A DNA stretch of 64,000 nt from Tamarix chinensis (GCA_030549775.1 CM060173.1:43827110-43891109); one strand, 5' to 3'; positions 12,585 through 24,616 are shown, counted from the first letter of the stretch. Notes: generated by a model from the letters alone, not told the origin. Numbers and translations: made by a program.

Positions 12585-13383
12585 TGATGCAAGAGCATGG
12601 CCTTAATCATTTCCAAACATGGTTTTGATACATGTTTGAGGAGTTTCTTTGAGTTCTTGGAAGTGCTAAAGTCAAACAAGATACTTTAATGAATTTCAAA
12701 GCATAAGTTGCGTTTTATGCAATTTCAAGCAACCAAACAAGACCTTAATGACATGGAAGCTATGGGATGAGTCAACCTATGTTTTTATGACATGTAAGAC
12801 GTTATGAAACTTAATCATGACACGTGGAAGATGCTGAAACAAGTGCCACACGTGGAGTAATGCAAACTAGGGTTTTCTTTGTTAAGGTTGTGATTTTATG
12901 TAACTAATTAGCTCATAAGGCAACGATTTTTATATGATGTATTGACTTATCATTTAAGTGTAATGACAGGTTTTAATTATCTGTAATTAACATCTGGAAA
13001 GTCGAGTTGATTTCCTATAAATAAGGTTCTTCTCATGTGTAAAAGGGTGTTTGAGTTTGAAGAAAAATTATCTCCTTTGAGAGAGTTTAAACCATAGAAT
13101 TCTATGTGAGTTGAAAGTGGCCATTGTTAAGGATTCTTTGTGTGTTACTTTTATTTGGTTTTGAATCCTATGAATATTATTTGTGTTTTCTTCATTTTAT
13201 TCATATCAAAGGGTTCATCTTTGTAAGTTCTCTTTGAGATCCATTTAAATATCATCTTTGTGAGGTGTTTAAGTGTTACATTTGTTATATTTTATCCTAC
13301 TCTTATTTTTCCACCATCATACTACAAGAACATCATCATCCATCACCTTTCTTGAGTGGAATTTGTGTGGGTGTTACATATCA
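12585..13383 (+). repeat. 3' LTR of the non-autonomous element
   Basis: Direct repeat of 10528-11327, ending TTACATATCA just before the ATAAA duplication. Confidence 0.9.
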
Positions 13384-13539
13384 ATAAATTTTATCAAAAG
13401 CTTAATTAAATACATACTAATATTAACCATTGTTATACCTTAGAGGATTAGCCAAAATTAACCAAATGGGGTAGTAGACTCATGCAACGCTTGCAACGTG
13501 AGCTTCATGCAATGCATGCAGCGTGAGCTATATGTAAGG

Positions 13540-14660
13540 TGGTAAGGAAGAAGGTGTTTGAAGAGGGGAAGTGGGGAGAAGAGAAGAGGTAGCTTGGGTT
13601 GTGGTTTTGGGGCTTGGGTTGTGGGATTGTGGAGGTGAGTTAGGATAGTGGCTGGGTGTAGTGAGGGAGTTGAGGTTTAGAAGGGGGTTGGGGGTTGGTG
13701 ATCGATGGCTTTAGGCGATAGAGATGATGGTTGTAGGGCTAGAAAATTTTGATGAAGGTTGGGTATAGGAAGAGAAGGAAGGGGGAAGAAGAGGAAAGGG
13801 AGGAGCTGTAAGGCTAGGTTTTGGCCAAAGGAGGCACGGTGGTGGTAGGGGAGGTTCTAGAGAGTTGATTAGTGGCTATGGAGGTGGTAGAAGAGGTGGA
13901 ATGGTAGTGCACGATGGTGGTTTAGGGTAGAGGCCAAGAAGGAGAGGAAAGAAAGAGAAGAAAGGAAGGGGGCTATAGGGGCAAGTGGGGGTGATGGGGT
14001 GATAGGGAGGTGGTGGCAGTGGTTGGCTATGCGATAGAGGTAGTGGATGAAAAACAGAGGAGGAGGAGATAAGGAAAGAAAGAAAAGGGAGAGAGCTCTA
14101 TAGGGAGATGAAGGGGCTCAAGGAAATTCAAAAATGGGCAAAATGGAAGGAGATAAGGAGAAGAAAAGAAGAGGGATATGGCTGAAAATGAAAGGAAAGG
14201 GACGGAGGAAAAAAGCAATGTTATAGGATGCAATGGTAGGTGATAGAGGAGTTGGTAGCAGGGAAAATTTCAGGTGGCTATGGCTTGCAACATCGAAGGA
14301 AAAGGAAGGAGGAAAGAAGAAGAAGAAGAAGAAGAAGAAGAGGAAACGAGAGGCAGGCCAGGTGGGTGGGGGAGAAAGAAAGGAAAGTAGGACGACCCAT
14401 GCATGCGAGGGAGAGGGGAATGAAAAAGAAGGGTTAGGCTAGCCCAACTAGGAGGGAGAAAGGAAAAATAAAAAAAAGGAGGTGGAGACGGACTACACAT
14501 GTGAGGGGAGAGGAGAAGGGAGGAGGCTGGTGAGCTAGAGGGAGAAGGCAAGGAAGTAGGCTGGGTGCCTAGAGAGGAAGAAAAGAAGAAAAGGAAAACT
14601 AACGAAAAGAAAAAGAAGAAAATAGAAAAAGGAAAAATAAAATAAAATAATTTTTTGAAT
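13540..14660 (-). repeat. Purine-rich tract of LTR B (CT-rich on its sense strand)
   Basis: Nearly continuous G/A sequence on the plus strand, with AAG runs at 14316-14345. It is the reverse complement of the CT-rich tract found early in LTRs C, D and E. The overlapping ORFs on both strands (for example 14233-14668) encode only K/R/E/G or S/F/L/P runs and are not genes. Confidence 0.75.
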
Positions 14661-15379
14661 AATGGCATTTAATATTTTTGATATATAACTTAATTTAATA
14701 ATTTAATTTAATAGAATTTAATACATTAGTTTAAAAAGGGAAATTTTACTAAAATATTGGTTTAGAAAATTACATAAATAAAATGAGTATGATAAAATAA
14801 TAAAATAATTATTTTAATTTATTATATAATCTTATCCAATTTTATACACTCAAAAGTTGAGAAAATAATTAAATTAAATAAATTGAAAATTTAAATGATC
14901 TCAAATGAGAGTTATTTATTAAATTCTAGGTTTTAGATTTTTGTGGTATTATAGTGCACCCTTATTTTCACTCCCAAAACTTATCCAAAAACCACTAAAA
15001 CTTTACCATAACTCCACCACACATTCCTCTACACATCCACACATCTAAAAAATCCATTTGACTATGTTCATTTTTAATTTTATCCTCTTTATATTGAATC
15101 CTCCTTCAATTTAACTCTTCGAGCCTAATCAAGAACTTTGTTATTTTTCATACGTGGTATTTTAGTAGCTTCAAAGGAGGAAGTCTAGGATTTGAGTGTT
15201 TATATCCCGATTTCCTAGTTGGTATGGATATTATATGATGTTTAGAGTTTCTGGTGTTATTTTCATATATGGTTATATATGTCTTTCATGATATTATTGA
15301 TATATAGTGTAATATATATTGGTCATAATATTTTGTTATGATATGAAAATTATATCAAATGGGTGAGAATTAATCATTA

Positions 15380-15690
15380 TGTTATCGCTTTTTTTGTGAT
15401 AATGTCATATTGTGAAATATATCTTATGGTATGAAATATGGGCTTAAGGATATTATCATATTGAAAGAAAGAAAGAATGGGTAAGAAGTACCATGATTAT
15501 TTTGTTATGATAATATCTTATTTGTGGAAATATATCTTATGGTATGAAATATAGGCTTCAGTATGTTATGTTATTGAAAGAAAGCAAGAATGGCTAATAG
15601 GTACCATTATTATTATATTGAGATGATGTCATATTTGTGGAAATATATCTTATGGTATGAAATATAGGTTAAATGAGTTATGCTAAATGG
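15380..15690 (+). repeat. Tandem repeat of about 115 bp, three copies
   Basis: Each copy has AAATATATCTTATGGTATGAAATATRGG, followed in the first two by GAAAGAAAGMAAGAATGG. Copies centre near 15420, 15530 and 15650. LTR A lacks this expansion, which partly accounts for the longer host LTR. Confidence 0.75.
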
Positions 15691-16389
15691 ATTTAAGAAT
15701 TTTCATGAGGTATGATGATAAATGGTATACTTAAAAAATAATGTGTGTGGAAGGTACAAGATTTTATAAAATAAAGATTTTTATTTGTGCTTAAGGGTAT
15801 TTTATCATCATAGGATAAAAAGGAAATTTTGGTATTTTATGTCTTAGGTGGATTAAAATATGATAATAATAGCATGAGGAATTCTTGGAAGTATTATTTT
15901 TGTTTGGGGTCCATAAAAGATTTAATGGATATCTTTGAGCAAACTATTTCATAATGATAATGCCATTATTCCATATATAAGATCTAGAGGTTATATGGAT
16001 ATCTGAATATGTTATTAATTTTTGACCATATGAGGTTATCTATTGGAATTGGTAATCATGTAAACTTCATGGGAGGTGTTGTGATAAATCTATGGAATTT
16101 AGGTTTTTGATATTTCTATGAGTAATATATCGGGATGAGATTATTAATGTATGTGTATGGGAATTAGATCTTACATTTTGGGTATGATAATATTGATGGG
16201 ATTTGTAGATAATATAATATAAGTTGTGTGGAATAATCAATATGGGGGATGATTGCTAAAGGGAGTGAAATTAAGGTTTCAAAGGACTTAAGGACTTGGA
16301 CCTATGCTATATGTATATATGTTTTAAAGAAATCTATGCCTGAGAGTTAGTCTTAAATAAGAAACTAATTACTTAAATTGAATGAGCAT

Positions 16390-16870
16390 GTGAGTAGAGC
16401 CAAGTTGATCTATTTTTCTATATATATTTATTTATTTCCATTCTACCATAGAGAATAATGGTTTGAAAGCATTTTTCCATAAGAATATGTTTTTAATCTC
16501 CGTTCCACTCAAAAGAATAGTGGCTCAGGATCATTTTGTCCTAAGGCGGTAGTTCAGTCCATTCTATTAGATTAAGAATAGTGGGGAGCCTACTCATCAT
16601 GAAATGAAAATGAATAATTATAATCTATGGAAATGATACTAATGATATAAAGAGGAATAATACATAAGTTAGGACCAAGGTAAGCTATTTTTCTATATAT
16701 TATTGTTCCACCAAGGAGAATAGTGGCTTGGGAGCATTTAGCTCCAAGAAGATGTTTTTAATCTCTATTCCACTAGAAAGAATAGTGGCACGGTTGTGTT
16801 GTCCCTCAAATGGTGTTTTAGACCATTACACTAGTTTAAGAATAGTGGGTTCCTACACTCAACATATATA
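16390..16870 (+). repeat. Hairpin-unit array in host 3' LTR
   Basis: Units of about 80 bp with CCACT...AATAGTGG, then a second stem. The best second stem is 16727-16748: CTTGGGAGC pairs with GCTCCAAG with one bulged G, around an ATTTA loop. At 16524-16545 CTCAGGA faces TCCTAAG with one mismatch. The arm sequence differs from LTR A (CTTAGGAGTA/TACTCTGAG), but pairing is kept. Confidence 0.65.
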
Positions 16871-17724
16871 AAAGAATGATGATGGATTATACTTAATATA
16901 GAAATTTGGATCATTTTCTATCTTATGAGATGTTTCATGTATTTGGTTATTCACTTTTTATCTAATGTGAAATCATGTGCTATTTGTATCCCTATTTTGA
17001 TAGTTTTATTCCCTTACTTAGTACGTAGCGTACTGATCACCTATTTCATAGCTATTGCTCATTCCCATGAGTAGGAGGCCCTGAATCTTAAATGAAGGTC
17101 TTAAAAGATCAGCTAGATGATTATGCTACCAATGATGCCAATGTGGGAATGAGTGTGAAATGCCCCGAAAATTCTAATTTTATTATTTATTATTAAATAA
17201 GATTTTACTATGAAAATTAATTAAATATTTTATTTTTATTAAACTAAAGGAAAATTAATAAGAAATTTTATAAATATTTTAATTAGGGGAAATTTAGGTG
17301 TTTTAACTAATTAAAGATTTTAATTTGGAAATCAATTAAATTTATGATTTTATTTAAATTAAGAAGGAGAAAATAGTTTCAAATTAATATTAATTTTATA
17401 AATAATTTAATTGAAGAAAATTAGAGTGATTTGCTAATTAAAATGGAATTTTTTGAAAATCTTTTAAAAATCTGAATTTAGCTTAAAAAGGGATTTAAAT
17501 ATTATTTTATTTAAAATTTATTATTTTTAACTATCCCAAATATTTTAATTAATTTATTCAACCCAACCCTCCTATTTTTCTTTTTCCCTTTTTTCCTTTT
17601 CTTTATTTCTTTTTCTTTCTTCTTCTTTTCTTTTTCTTTTTTCTCCTCGCTGAACTGGGCTAGCCCAATGGCCCAGTCCCCTTCCCTCCTTCCTTCGGCG
17701 CGGCCTAGCCCACGAGTTTGGCCT

Positions 17725-18546
17725 TGATGGAAACCTGTTAGGGTTTCTCAAAAAAGGATTGAAGAATAATCGAGCGTGAGGTTTGATTCGCCGAGATCAG
17801 CCTAATGAAATTTCCAAAAGAAGATCTAAGAACTCAAAAGCGCAGTATGACAACGACAATTGAATTTGAGAAGTAAGAACGATCAAGAATCGATCGAAGA
17901 GAAGGAGAAAAAGTAGTAGAAGAATGCGAGTCAGAGATTTGCCGGAGAGAGAGAGTGTGCGAGAGAGAGAGAGTTCAAGAGAAAATTCAAATCAACTTTT
18001 CATTCAGCCAAAAAGTGTCAAACAATCCGTATACGCCCTATTTATATGGAATACAAGACTCGTACAAAAATACACAATGCAGGTTGTACATACTCAGCTG
18101 AAACAACCAAACAAACAAAAAGAGGGTGTCGACGCTGAAACAATTCGAACCAGCCCAAAATAATTACAACTCCAAACCCAAAATTACAATGAAATATTTA
18201 TACATCAATTCCCATAAGCTAAGAATAATTCTAGATAATTATGGTTACTAGGGGATGATAAACCCACAATCCAACTAATCCATAAACCATGGATCAGGTG
18301 GCGGGTTATACAACCAACTTAATCCCCATTAGCCAATTTTTCCGGCGAATGCATCAAATGGTATTACATATATTAAAAAAAATTCTGCAACAAAATTTCA
18401 ACTGCTACAGCAACTTTAATTCCATCCTCCATGTGCTGCATTAATACTCCCTAATCAAGCACACAAAAGACAAACAAATATAAGTACAAAATGATTTACA
18501 GTAATTATCAGAATTAATTAAATGCAAATATAGGAGATTCATATCA
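17725..18546 (-). repeat. 3' LTR of the minus-strand gypsy element
   Basis: 822 bp, direct repeat of 23780-24616. The ORF at 17924-18163 lies in this repeat and is not a gene. The GAGAGAGA run near 17945-17975 is shared with the other copy. Confidence 0.9.
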
Positions 18547-18560
18547 TTCCCCTCTTCTTA
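18547..18560 (-). other. Polypurine tract of the minus-strand gypsy element
   Basis: Element-sense AAGAAGAGGGGAA ends directly at the TGATATG start of the 3' LTR. Confidence 0.85.
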
Positions 18561-18564
18561 AAAA

Positions 18565-19890
18565 GGTTTCGCCTCTGAAACTTGAGTAATACCCATAAAT
18601 GGACTAAGATCGGCAACATTAAAAGAGTTACTAATATTCCCAAACTTAGCAGGTAAATAAATCTTATAAGCATTATCATCAAAAATTTTCTAACACAGTA
18701 AAAGGTCCATCTCCCGTAGAATATAATTTTGATTTTCTAAGGTTTGGAAATCTTTCCTTCCTAAGATATACCCAAACTAGATCTCCAGGTTTAAAAACCA
18801 TTTTTCTTCTTCTTTTATTAGCATTCTCAGCCATTTGTTGCACCCTGTTAATGATTTGTTGACTTATAGATTCATGCAACTTATTTATATTATTAGCACG
18901 AGATTCAGCATCAAAATTTTGCAATTCAGTATTAGGTAAAGGAATTAGATCTAAAGGAGTCAAAGGATTAAAACCATACATAATTTCAAAGGGAGACTTC
19001 TTAGTGGTAGAATGCAAAGTTCTCTTATAAGCAAATTTTACCTGAGGTAAAACATATTCCCATTGTTTAAGATTTTTTCCAAGGACAGCTCTTAACATAT
19101 TACTTAAAGTTCTATTTACTACCTTAGTTTGTCCATCAGTTTGAGGGTGACAAGTTATGGAAAATAACAATTTAGTTCCTAATTTACCCCATAAAACCTT
19201 CCAAAAATGACTAAGGAATTTAACATCTCTGTCTGAAACTATGGTCTTAGGTATGCCATGTAATTTAACTATATGAGAAAAAAATAATTCAACCGCAGCC
19301 ACAACATCATTGGTCTTATTATAAGGTATAAAATGAGCCATTTCACTAAACCTGTCTACTATAACCATTATTGAATCCTTAGCCCTATTAGTTCTAGGTA
19401 AGCCTAAAATAAAATCCAAAGAAACATCGACCCAAGGTTGGTTAGGTAAAGGCAATGGAGTATATAACCCAAATGATTTTGATATAGTTTTAATCTGTCT
19501 ATAAGCCACACAATTAACACAATATTTTAACACGTCATTTTTCATGTGAGGCCAATAAAAATGATTAGTTAATATGTCTAAAGTCTTCTGAAATCCTAAA
19601 TGTGCCATTAATCCACCATTATTAGTTTCTTGAATTAATAATCCTCTATATGAACACTCAGGAATACATAACCTATTTTCCCTAAACAAATAACCTTTAG
19701 ATATAAAATATTTTCCCCGTGTAGCAATTTCACACTTCTTATAAATTTCCTTAAAATCAAGATCTTCCAAATATAAAAGTTTAATACTACAAAAACCCAA
19801 TAAAGTAGTATCTGCAACATTTAATAAAGCATATCTCCTTGATAGAGCATCTGCAACTACATTATCACTTCCTTTTTTATACTTAATCAT
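18565..19890 (-). pseudogene. gypsy RNase H end and integrase, catalytic Glu lost
   Basis: A 403-codon open frame (19890-18679) starts in the RNase H tail (NVVADALSRR). The zinc-binding region has H97, H110, C124 and C127. The catalytic core has D159 (SLDFILGLP) and D220 (IVSDRD). The third catalytic position, 35 residues after D220, is K256 (HPQTDGQTKVVNRT) where plant gypsy integrases have Glu. This changes GAG to AAG and would abolish strand transfer. The tail GDLVWVYLRKERFPNLRKSKL is intact to TVLENF. The frame then shifts and continues as NAYKIYLPAKF and FNVADLSPFMG to about 18565. Apart from that replacement the integrase is unusually well preserved. Confidence 0.92.
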
Positions 19891-20403
19891 GTAAGGAAAG
19901 CTTTCAATAAACTCAATCCATCTACCCTGCCTCCTATTTAACTTTGATTGACTTTTTCAATACTTAATAGCCTCTTGATCAGTATTAATCACAAATTCCC
20001 TATTCCATAGGTAATGTTTCCAAACTTCTAAAGCTTTACTAAAGCAAACAATTCTTTTTCATAAGTAGAGTAATTCAAAGTACTACCATTTAATTTCTCA
20101 CTAAAATAAGCTATTGGTTTGCCCTCTTTGGAAAGTACATCCCCTATTCATAACCTTAAAGCATCATAATCTAATTCAAACATCTTTTCAAAGTCAAGAA
20201 GGCTTAACACAGGTGCCTGGGTTAAATTATTTTTAAGTGTTTCAAAAGATTTTTGTTGTTCCAAACCCCACTTAAAGCCATTCTTTTTTTGTTATGGCAG
20301 TCAAAGGAGCAACTATGGTACTAAAATTCCTAACAAATCTCCTATAGAAAGAACACAACCCATGAAAACTTCTTACTTCAGTTACACTCTTTGCCACATG
20401 CCA
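19891..20403 (-). pseudogene. gypsy connection and RNase H region, frameshifted
   Basis: Pieces on the minus strand in changing frames: [20 protein letters not shown] (about 20390-20310), then degraded RNase H with [25 protein letters not shown] (about 20040-19960) and RQGRWIEFIESFPYMIKYKKG (about 19930-19870). Several stops and at least two frameshifts separate the RT frame from the integrase frame. Confidence 0.8.
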
Positions 20404-21309
20404 TTATTGAATGGCTTTAATTTTGTCTTTATCCACATATATGCCATCTTTTCCTACCACAAATCCTAAGAAAACCACATTTTCCAGACAAAACCTATAT
20501 TTATTTAAGTTAGCATACAATTGTTCTATCTTAAACACATCCAAAATAATCCTTAGGTTTTTCAAGTGTTCTTCTAAAGATTTACTATATATAAGTATGT
20601 CATCAAAATAAACAACCACAAATTTTCCAATAAAATTCCTCAAAACATGGTTCATAAGTCTCATAAAGGTACTAGGTGCATTGGATAATCCAAAATTAGT
20701 TATAAAATCTACCTTCCATTCATCTCCTAGTTTCATCCTAATTTGATGATATCCGCTTTTTAAATCTATTTTTGAAAAAATGACAACACCATGTAAAAGA
20801 TCCAACATCTCATCAAGTCTAAGTATTGGATATCTATTTATAGTTATTTTATTTACTTCCCTACTATCTATACACATCCTCCAATTACCATCCTTCTTAG
20901 GTACTAGTAATACTGGAACTGCACATGGACTCATTGATTCCTTAATGTACCCTTTACTTAGTAATTCAAAAACCTGCCTTTTTAATTCCTTAACCTCTTC
21001 AGAATTAGCCCTATAAGTAGGTCTGTTTGGTATAACAACTCTTGGAACAAAATCAATTTGATGTTCTATTCCCATTAATGGAGGTAACCCACTAAGAATG
21101 TCCTCAGGAAAAAACTCACTATAGTCTTCTAATAATTGTCTCACAGCAACAGGTACTTCCTCACTTATTCCTAATTGAAACTCATAACACTCTTTATAAA
21201 CCATCAAATACACATTTGCTTGTCTCTTAATAGCATTTCCTACATCCTCACTCTTAGCATAAAATCCAGATGTTCCCTTAACTTCTTTTGAACTAACATC
21301 AGTCTCCAA
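20404..21309 (-). pseudogene. gypsy reverse transcriptase with a palm-region deletion
   Basis: A 301-codon open frame. The linker has LSGLPPLMGIEHQIDF, then ELLSKGYIKESMSPCAVPVLLVPKKDG. The first catalytic aspartate is D182 (FSKIDLKSGYHQI), and the YFDD box is intact at residues 234-237. Between DEWKVDFITN and FGLSNAPSTF about ten residues normally present in the family (the YGLxEWLxMP segment) are missing in frame. That alters the palm next to the nucleotide site. The frame ends at IKAIQ with a stop where the connection domain should follow. Confidence 0.9.
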
Positions 21310-21439
21310 ATCCTACTTAGATAATTCCTTTAGTCAGACTTAATTTTAATTTGGTCTTCAAAAATCTCTTTTGGAGTCATTGGTAATAAAACAATCTTCC
21401 TATCATCCTTATGTAAATTATATCTGTATTTATGACCAT

Positions 21440-21925
21440 CATGTATTACCCTACTATCATATTGCTAAGGTCTACCTAATAATAAGTGGACAGCATGCAT
21501 TAGAACTATATCACACAAAATAAAATCCTCATATTTTCCTATTTTAAAGTTTACTAAAACTTGTTGGCTAACTTTTACATATCATAACTCATTAAGCCAC
21601 TGCAATCTATAAGGTTTTGGGTGTTAAGTGGTTGGTAATCTTAACTTAGACACTAACAAAGTACTAGCAGCATTAATACAACTACCACTATCTATAGCCA
21701 TGTTAAAACATTTATCATCAATCAAACATCTAGCATGAAATATATTTTCTCTTTATATCGCATTAGAAGTAGGTAATTTGTTACTGTTTAAAGCCCTGCG
21801 CACTACAAAAAGATCTCTACTTACTGGTAGTTCTATTTCTTCTTCTAACTCACTAGTATCTTCTCTAACCCCACTAGTCTCCAAATCTTCTTCCTCAAAT
21901 TCAGATTCTATTTCTCTAGATTCTA
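21440..21925 (-). pseudogene. gypsy aspartic protease region, broken
   Basis: Minus-strand reading gives an acidic linker (SEFEEEDLETSG...), then KCFNMAIDSGSCINAASTLL with the DSG active-site triad near 21690. KIGKYEDFILCDIVLMHAVHLLLGRP follows (about 21550-21470), ending in the LLGRP flap-side motif typical of gypsy proteases. Stops interrupt it near 21755, 21625 and 21467. Confidence 0.8.
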
Positions 21926-21928
21926 TAA

Positions 21929-23056
21929 TTAAAATATTCCTCTTGTTTGGCACTCAGAAGCTATATGTCCCAATCCTCCACATCTAAAACATTTAATATC
22001 CCTAGTTCTGTTTGAACCACTCATAGGGTTTGTTATTACATTCTTACCCTTTTCAATCTTATTTCCTACCTTTGCCTCATTGTTTCTACCTCTAGACTCA
22101 ACTCTATTAGTATTCCTCCAATTTCCAGAAGTAGTTCCCCTAAAAAACCTTCTCACTGTACTCTTAATCCCAATCCTAGGGGGCTTATATTGTCTGGTCT
22201 TCTTTAATTGAATCTCTATCTTAGTAGCTATATTCACTATTTCACTTAAAGTCCCACAAGGATATAATTCTACTTTATTAGCTATCTCAAAATTTAATCC
22301 ACTCAAGAACCTAGCCATGGTAGCATCATCATCCTCAATAATTCCTGTTTTAATAATTAGAACCTCTAACTCCTTAAAATATTCATCCACTATTCTCATT
22401 CCTTGACTTATAGTTTGTAATCTTTTGTGTAACTCCCTATAATAATAACATGGAACAAATCTTTTCCTCATCAAAATTTTAAATTCATCCCATGTCTATA
22501 TGGGTGGTTCTCCACATATACGTCTAGTTAAAACAAGATTATGATAACAAGAGGAAGCATACTCAGTAAACTCTACTACGACTACCTTCATTTTCTTATC
22601 ATCCGAGTAGTTATGACATTCAAATACTAGCTTTATCTTCATTTCCCATTAAAAATAATAATCAGGGTCATTTCTGCCATTGAACCTAGGTATACTAAGC
22701 TTAAGATTATTTAGATTCCTATCAATGAAGTCTAAATCCCTTTCTTGTCTATTAATCTGACAAGGTCTCCTATCACTATTGTTAGATACTTGGTCCTCTA
22801 ATTCTTCTAGATTAGCTATGGGTGGAGTTCTAATCCTAGGGTCCATAGGAGCCCTTCCTAATACCCCTGCTTGGCAATTTTCGACTCTATTATGTTGTTA
22901 TTCATTAATTCTTACCTCTTATTCTCCTATTCTTTGTTCTAAGTTAGCAAATAACATAGAAAATTGAGCAGTCATTTGTTCGTGAAAAGTCCTAAGGGTT
23001 TCTAATAAATCAGTACTGGAAATAGATTGATTAACAGATTGCCCATTGTTAGACAT
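21929..23056 (-). pseudogene. gypsy Gag with CCHC zinc knuckle
   Basis: Starts with ATG at 23056-23054 (MSNNGQSVNQSISSTDLLET). Stops fall after about 45 codons and near 22655. The capsid part reads LKLSIPRFNGRNDPDYYF, KLVFECHNYSDDKK and VVEFTEYA, then a 181-codon open stretch (22474-21929). The zinc knuckle CFRCGGLGHIASEC (CX2CX4HX4C) lies near 21990-21950. It would have packaged element RNA. A frameshift after the knuckle joins it to the protease linker. Confidence 0.85.
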
Positions 23057-23764
23057 TATTAAATTTCTTTATTATTCTCAATTAGACACAATTACAACAG
23101 TCAACAAGATCAATTTACTTTAATAGAAATCGGACAGACAGTAATTAAGTGATCTAATTATAAGAATATCATAGTATCAGATAATATCAAAGATATATCA
23201 ACAACACAGACTTATACAAAAATTCTAGGTATGTATTGAATCAAAAATAATAGATAGCTTGAGAAAGAAATGATATTACCGCGAGCACTTAAAACAAGTA
23301 ATTTAATTACTAAATAGGACCCCTCTTCTTGGAGGTCTTACTCCCTTCCCGAAACCAAAAGGTTTGCCTGTTATTTATCCTGTACACTTATTAATCGAAA
23401 TAGATTAATATCTCAATAGAATTTGTAAATTAGTTACCACAAATAGCAGTATGTAACGAAATAAGGTTCGAGTTTACCAATTGGAAAGTATGTCTTAAGA
23501 ATCGTCAATATTAAAATTCTTAACCAAACCCTAATTGACAAATCGTCCAAGCGATTTAGGGTTTTTCAAAGAAATTTCAAAAGAGTAGAAGCAACACTCC
23601 GATCGCCGACCTAAGTACGAAGAAAATCTTCAAAACCCTTTGTTAATCGCAAACCCTAAATTTCGCAATTCAAAAATAGGGGTTAGCAAAATCGGCAAAT
23701 AATGAACCAGAAGTAAAAAGAACTTAGTAACAAACAATTAAACCACAAGCGCTCCAATAATCGA

Positions 23765-23777
23765 GGCTCTGATACCA
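23765..23777 (-). other. Primer binding site, methionine tRNA, perfect
   Basis: Element-sense TGGTATCAGAGCC, a perfect match to the plant initiator-Met primer site. It lies two bases inside the 5' LTR. Confidence 0.92.
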
Positions 23778-23779
23778 AA

Positions 23780-24616
23780 TGATGGAAACTTGTTAGGGTT
23801 TGTCAAAAAAGGATCGAAGAATAATTGAGAGCGGGGTTCGATTCGCCGAGATCAGCCTAAGGAAATTTCCAAAATAAGATCTAAGAACTTAGAATTGCAG
23901 TATGATAACAACAACTAAATTTGAGAAGTAAGAATAATCAAGAATCGATCGAAGAGAAGGAGCAGAAGTAGCAGAAGAATGCGAGTGAGAGATTTTCCAG
24001 AGAGAGAGAGAGAGTGCGAGAGAGAGAGTTTGAAAGAAAATTTAGAATCAAGTTTTCATTTAGCCAAAAAGTGTTGAACAATCCGTAGATGCCCTATTTA
24101 TATGGCGTACAAGACTCGTACAAAAATACACAACGCAGGCTATACATACACAGCCAAAACAGAAAAAATCAATTAGTCCAAACAAACAAAAAGGGGGTGC
24201 CGACATAGAAACAATTCGAACCAGCCTAAAATAATTACAACTCCAAACCCAAAGGTACGATGAAATATTTATACATCAATTCCCATCAGCTAAGAATAAT
24301 TCTAGCTAATTATGGTTACTAAGGGATGATTAACCACAATACAACGAATCCATAAACCATGGATCGGGTGGTAGGATATACAGCCAACTTAATCCCCATT
24401 AGCCAATTTTGTTGGCGAATGCATCACATGGGATTACATATATTAAAAAAAAATTACAACAAAACTTCAACAGCTACAGTAACTTTAATTCCATCCTCCA
24501 TGTGCTACATTAATACTCCCTAATCAAGCACACAATAAGAAAAATAATTATAAGTACAAAATAATTTACAACAATTATCAGAATTAATTAAATGCAAATA
24601 TAGGAGATTCATATCA
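23780..24616 (-). repeat. 5' LTR of the minus-strand gypsy element
   Basis: 837 bp, direct repeat of 17725-18546. The two copies differ by scattered substitutions, with an indel in the GAGA run and in the CAGCCAAAACAG stretch, so the insertion is not recent. Confidence 0.9.

Larger units (their letters stand above)
10528..13383 (+). mobile_element. Complete non-autonomous LTR retrotransposon, 2.86 kb
   Basis: Two LTRs of 800 bp (10528-11327) and 799 bp (12585-13383) begin TGATGCAAGAGCATGG and end TTACATATCA. They are roughly 90 percent identical by eye. A perfect 5-bp target duplication ATAAA flanks it (10523-10527 and 13384-13388). A primer site TGGTATAAGAGCC (11331-11343) matches initiator-methionine tRNA with one change. 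A purine run CAAGAGAGGG (12571-12580) precedes the 3' LTR. The 1257-bp interior has only a gag-like remnant and no protease, RT or integrase, so it must have moved with proteins from another element. Confidence 0.92.
7265..14953 (-). mobile_element. Solo LTR B, minus strand, carrying a nested element
   Basis: Read on the minus strand it begins TATAATACCACAAAAATC (decayed TGTAATACCCC...) and ends TTTTTGGGGAGTTACA. Next to that end are the AGTGTGGCGGTAATA-like and CTAAGTGC-like blocks shared with LTRs C, D and E. Flanks ATACA (7260-7264) and GTGCA (14954-14958) are each one transition from ATGCA, the sequence expected at this point from LTR A. They therefore look like a decayed duplication. Without the nested 2.9 kb element it is about 4.8 kb, with no internal coding region. 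Confidence 0.82.
14954..17155 (+). mobile_element. Host gypsy 3' LTR, segment 2
   Basis: Resumes at GCACCCTTATTTTCACTCCC, which matches LTR A from about 1631. It then runs through an AT-rich body, a tandem repeat (15380-15690), the hairpin-unit array (16390-16870) and the TTAGTACGTAGCGTACTGATCA block (17018-17039). It is interrupted after GGGAATGAGTG, where LTR A continues GAGTGATTTC. That is exactly the duplicated site of LTR C. Confidence 0.85.
17725..24616 (-). mobile_element. Full-length Ty3/gypsy element, minus strand, 6.9 kb
   Basis: LTRs at 17725-18546 and 23780-24616 start TGATATGAATCTCC and end TTTCCATCA in element sense. A perfect duplication GGCCT flanks it (17720-17724, 24617-24621). 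In element order: 5' LTR, methionine-tRNA primer site (23765-23777), gag with zinc knuckle, protease, RT, RNase H, integrase, polypurine tract (18547-18560), 3' LTR. The pol sequence (KDGNWRMCIDSR, VVYFDDILIYS, the NVADLSPF end) resembles CRM/Reina-type chromoviruses, though no clear chromodomain is seen. Clade is an inference. Stops, frameshifts and a catalytic replacement make it inactive. Confidence 0.92.
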
